Shown in pieces: positions 11,584 to 12,067 of a stretch of 12,067 nt of DNA. Position numbers and translations under genes: made by a program. The stretch is from Chloroflexota bacterium. GTDB taxonomy: Bacteria; Chloroflexota; Limnocylindria; QHBO01. Under the pieces are notes generated by a model, which ran no database searches, was not told the origin of the DNA, and was given only the letters and a program-made list of their open reading frames with translations. Position 1 is the stretch's first letter; each line of letters starts with the position of its first letter. The stretch spans positions 1 to 12,067 of the forward strand of contig JAPSGM010000035.1 in assembly GCA_031177555.1 (NCBI GenBank). Reading direction: 5' to 3'.

Positions 11584-12067
11584 TCAGGCCTCCAGGAGGC
11601 TGCGGCCGGTCATGGCCGGGCCGGGCGGGATGCCCATCAGCTCGCACAGGGTGGGGGCCACGTCGGCCAGGCGACCGACGCGCAGCCGGCGCCCGCGCCA
11701 CGGCTCGCCGACCAAGACCAGCGGCACCGGCGAGGTGGTGTGCTTCGTCTGCGGGTGGCCGTCGACGTCGCGCATCTCCTCGATGTTGCCGTGGTCGGCG
11801 GTGATCACCAGCGCCACGCCGGCGGCGAGCGAGGCGGCGGCCACGCGGCCCAGGCAGTCGTCGATGACCTCTGCGGCGCGCACGGCGGCGTCCCAGGCGC
11901 CGGTATGCCCGACCATGTCCGGGTTGGCGTAGTTGACCAACACGAAGTCGTGGCTCCGCGACGAGATGGCCGTGAGCAGGCGATCGGTGATCTCCGGCGC
12001 GCGCATCTCCGGGGCGAGGTCGTAGGTCGGCACGTCTCGCCGCGATGGGACGAGGACGCGCTCCTCC
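11584..12067 (-). CDS. gpmI: 2,3-bisphosphoglycerate-independent phosphoglycerate mutase, C-terminal part
   Basis: GpmI interconverts 3- and 2-phosphoglycerate in glycolysis and gluconeogenesis using two Mn2+ ions. Only the C-terminal ~161 residues are in the window; the frame runs open to the right edge, where it reads EERVLVPSRRDVPTYDLAPEM, so the gene starts outside. Metal-binding motifs of the alkaline-phosphatase-like domain are present: NPDMVGHTG (Asp and His ligands) and VITADHGN (Asp-His pair). The family TKHTTSPVPLVLVG and DVAPTLCELMGIPPGPAMTGRSLL C-terminus is also present. An internal GTG at 12033 is not the start because the homologous sequence continues upstream of it. It is followed 53 bp later by secG. 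Confidence 0.96.
   Translation of the reverse strand, partial: EERVLVPSRRDVPTYDLAPEMRAPEITDRLLTAISSRSHDFVLVNYANPDMVGHTGAWDAAVRAAEVIDDCLGRVAAASLAAGVALVITADHGNIEEMRDVDGHPQTKHTTSPVPLVLVGEPWRGRRLRVGRLADVAPTLCELMGIPPGPAMTGRSLLEA

Overview
The window is a GC-rich bacterial chromosome segment with dense, mostly leftward (minus-strand) housekeeping genes. It holds no insertion sequence, integrase, CRISPR array or phage gene that I can see. The gene content (rpsF-ssb-rpsR, secG behind gpmI, lemA-htpX, many tRNAs with encoded CCA) is generic. The protein sequences look to me like Chloroflexota or a similar high-GC phylum, but this lineage call is an impression and was not tested by any search.

Layout from left to right. 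Positions 1-223 hold no gene, only GC-rich inverted repeats. A leftward run then follows, read from right to left: rpsF (6423-5971), ssb (5958-5473) and rpsR (5458-5189), closely packed as the ribosomal S6/SSB/S18 operon; terC (5128-4187); branched-chain aminotransferase ilvE (4051-3086) behind its own likely promoter; and a polytopic family-2 glycosyltransferase (3028-1364), followed after 3 bp by an unrecognised membrane protein with a PH-like segment and a coiled coil (1360-224). Facing rpsF across a compact divergent promoter region is a rightward CpaE/TadZ-like ATPase (6618-7829) with a degenerate receiver domain.

From 7858 to 11255 there are eight minus-strand tRNA genes, all with genome-encoded CCA: Leu(TAA), Cys(GCA), Gln(TTG), Gly(GCC), Phe(GAA), Val(TAC), Leu(GAG) and Leu(CAG). 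They appear to form five transcription units. Between them lie two small rightward membrane-protein genes (8073-8405 and 8508-8615) and the leftward lemA-htpX pair (10779-9219). The right edge carries secG (11530-11306) and the 3' part of gpmI, which runs off the window.

How it fits together: most of the region supports core functions, namely translation (S6, S18, tRNAs), ssDNA protection (SSB), glycolysis (GpmI), protein export (SecG), membrane-protein quality control (HtpX with LemA), metal homeostasis (TerC) and branched-chain amino acid synthesis (IlvE). The least explained parts are the glycosyltransferase/membrane-protein pair, the lone CpaE-like protein whose receiver has Glu at the phospho-Asp position, the two small membrane proteins, and a structured intergenic stretch between tRNA-Leu(GAG) and tRNA-Val. 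The five tRNA units and secG share a TGnTAnnnT extended -10-like element. I found no clear previously undescribed defence or mobile system.
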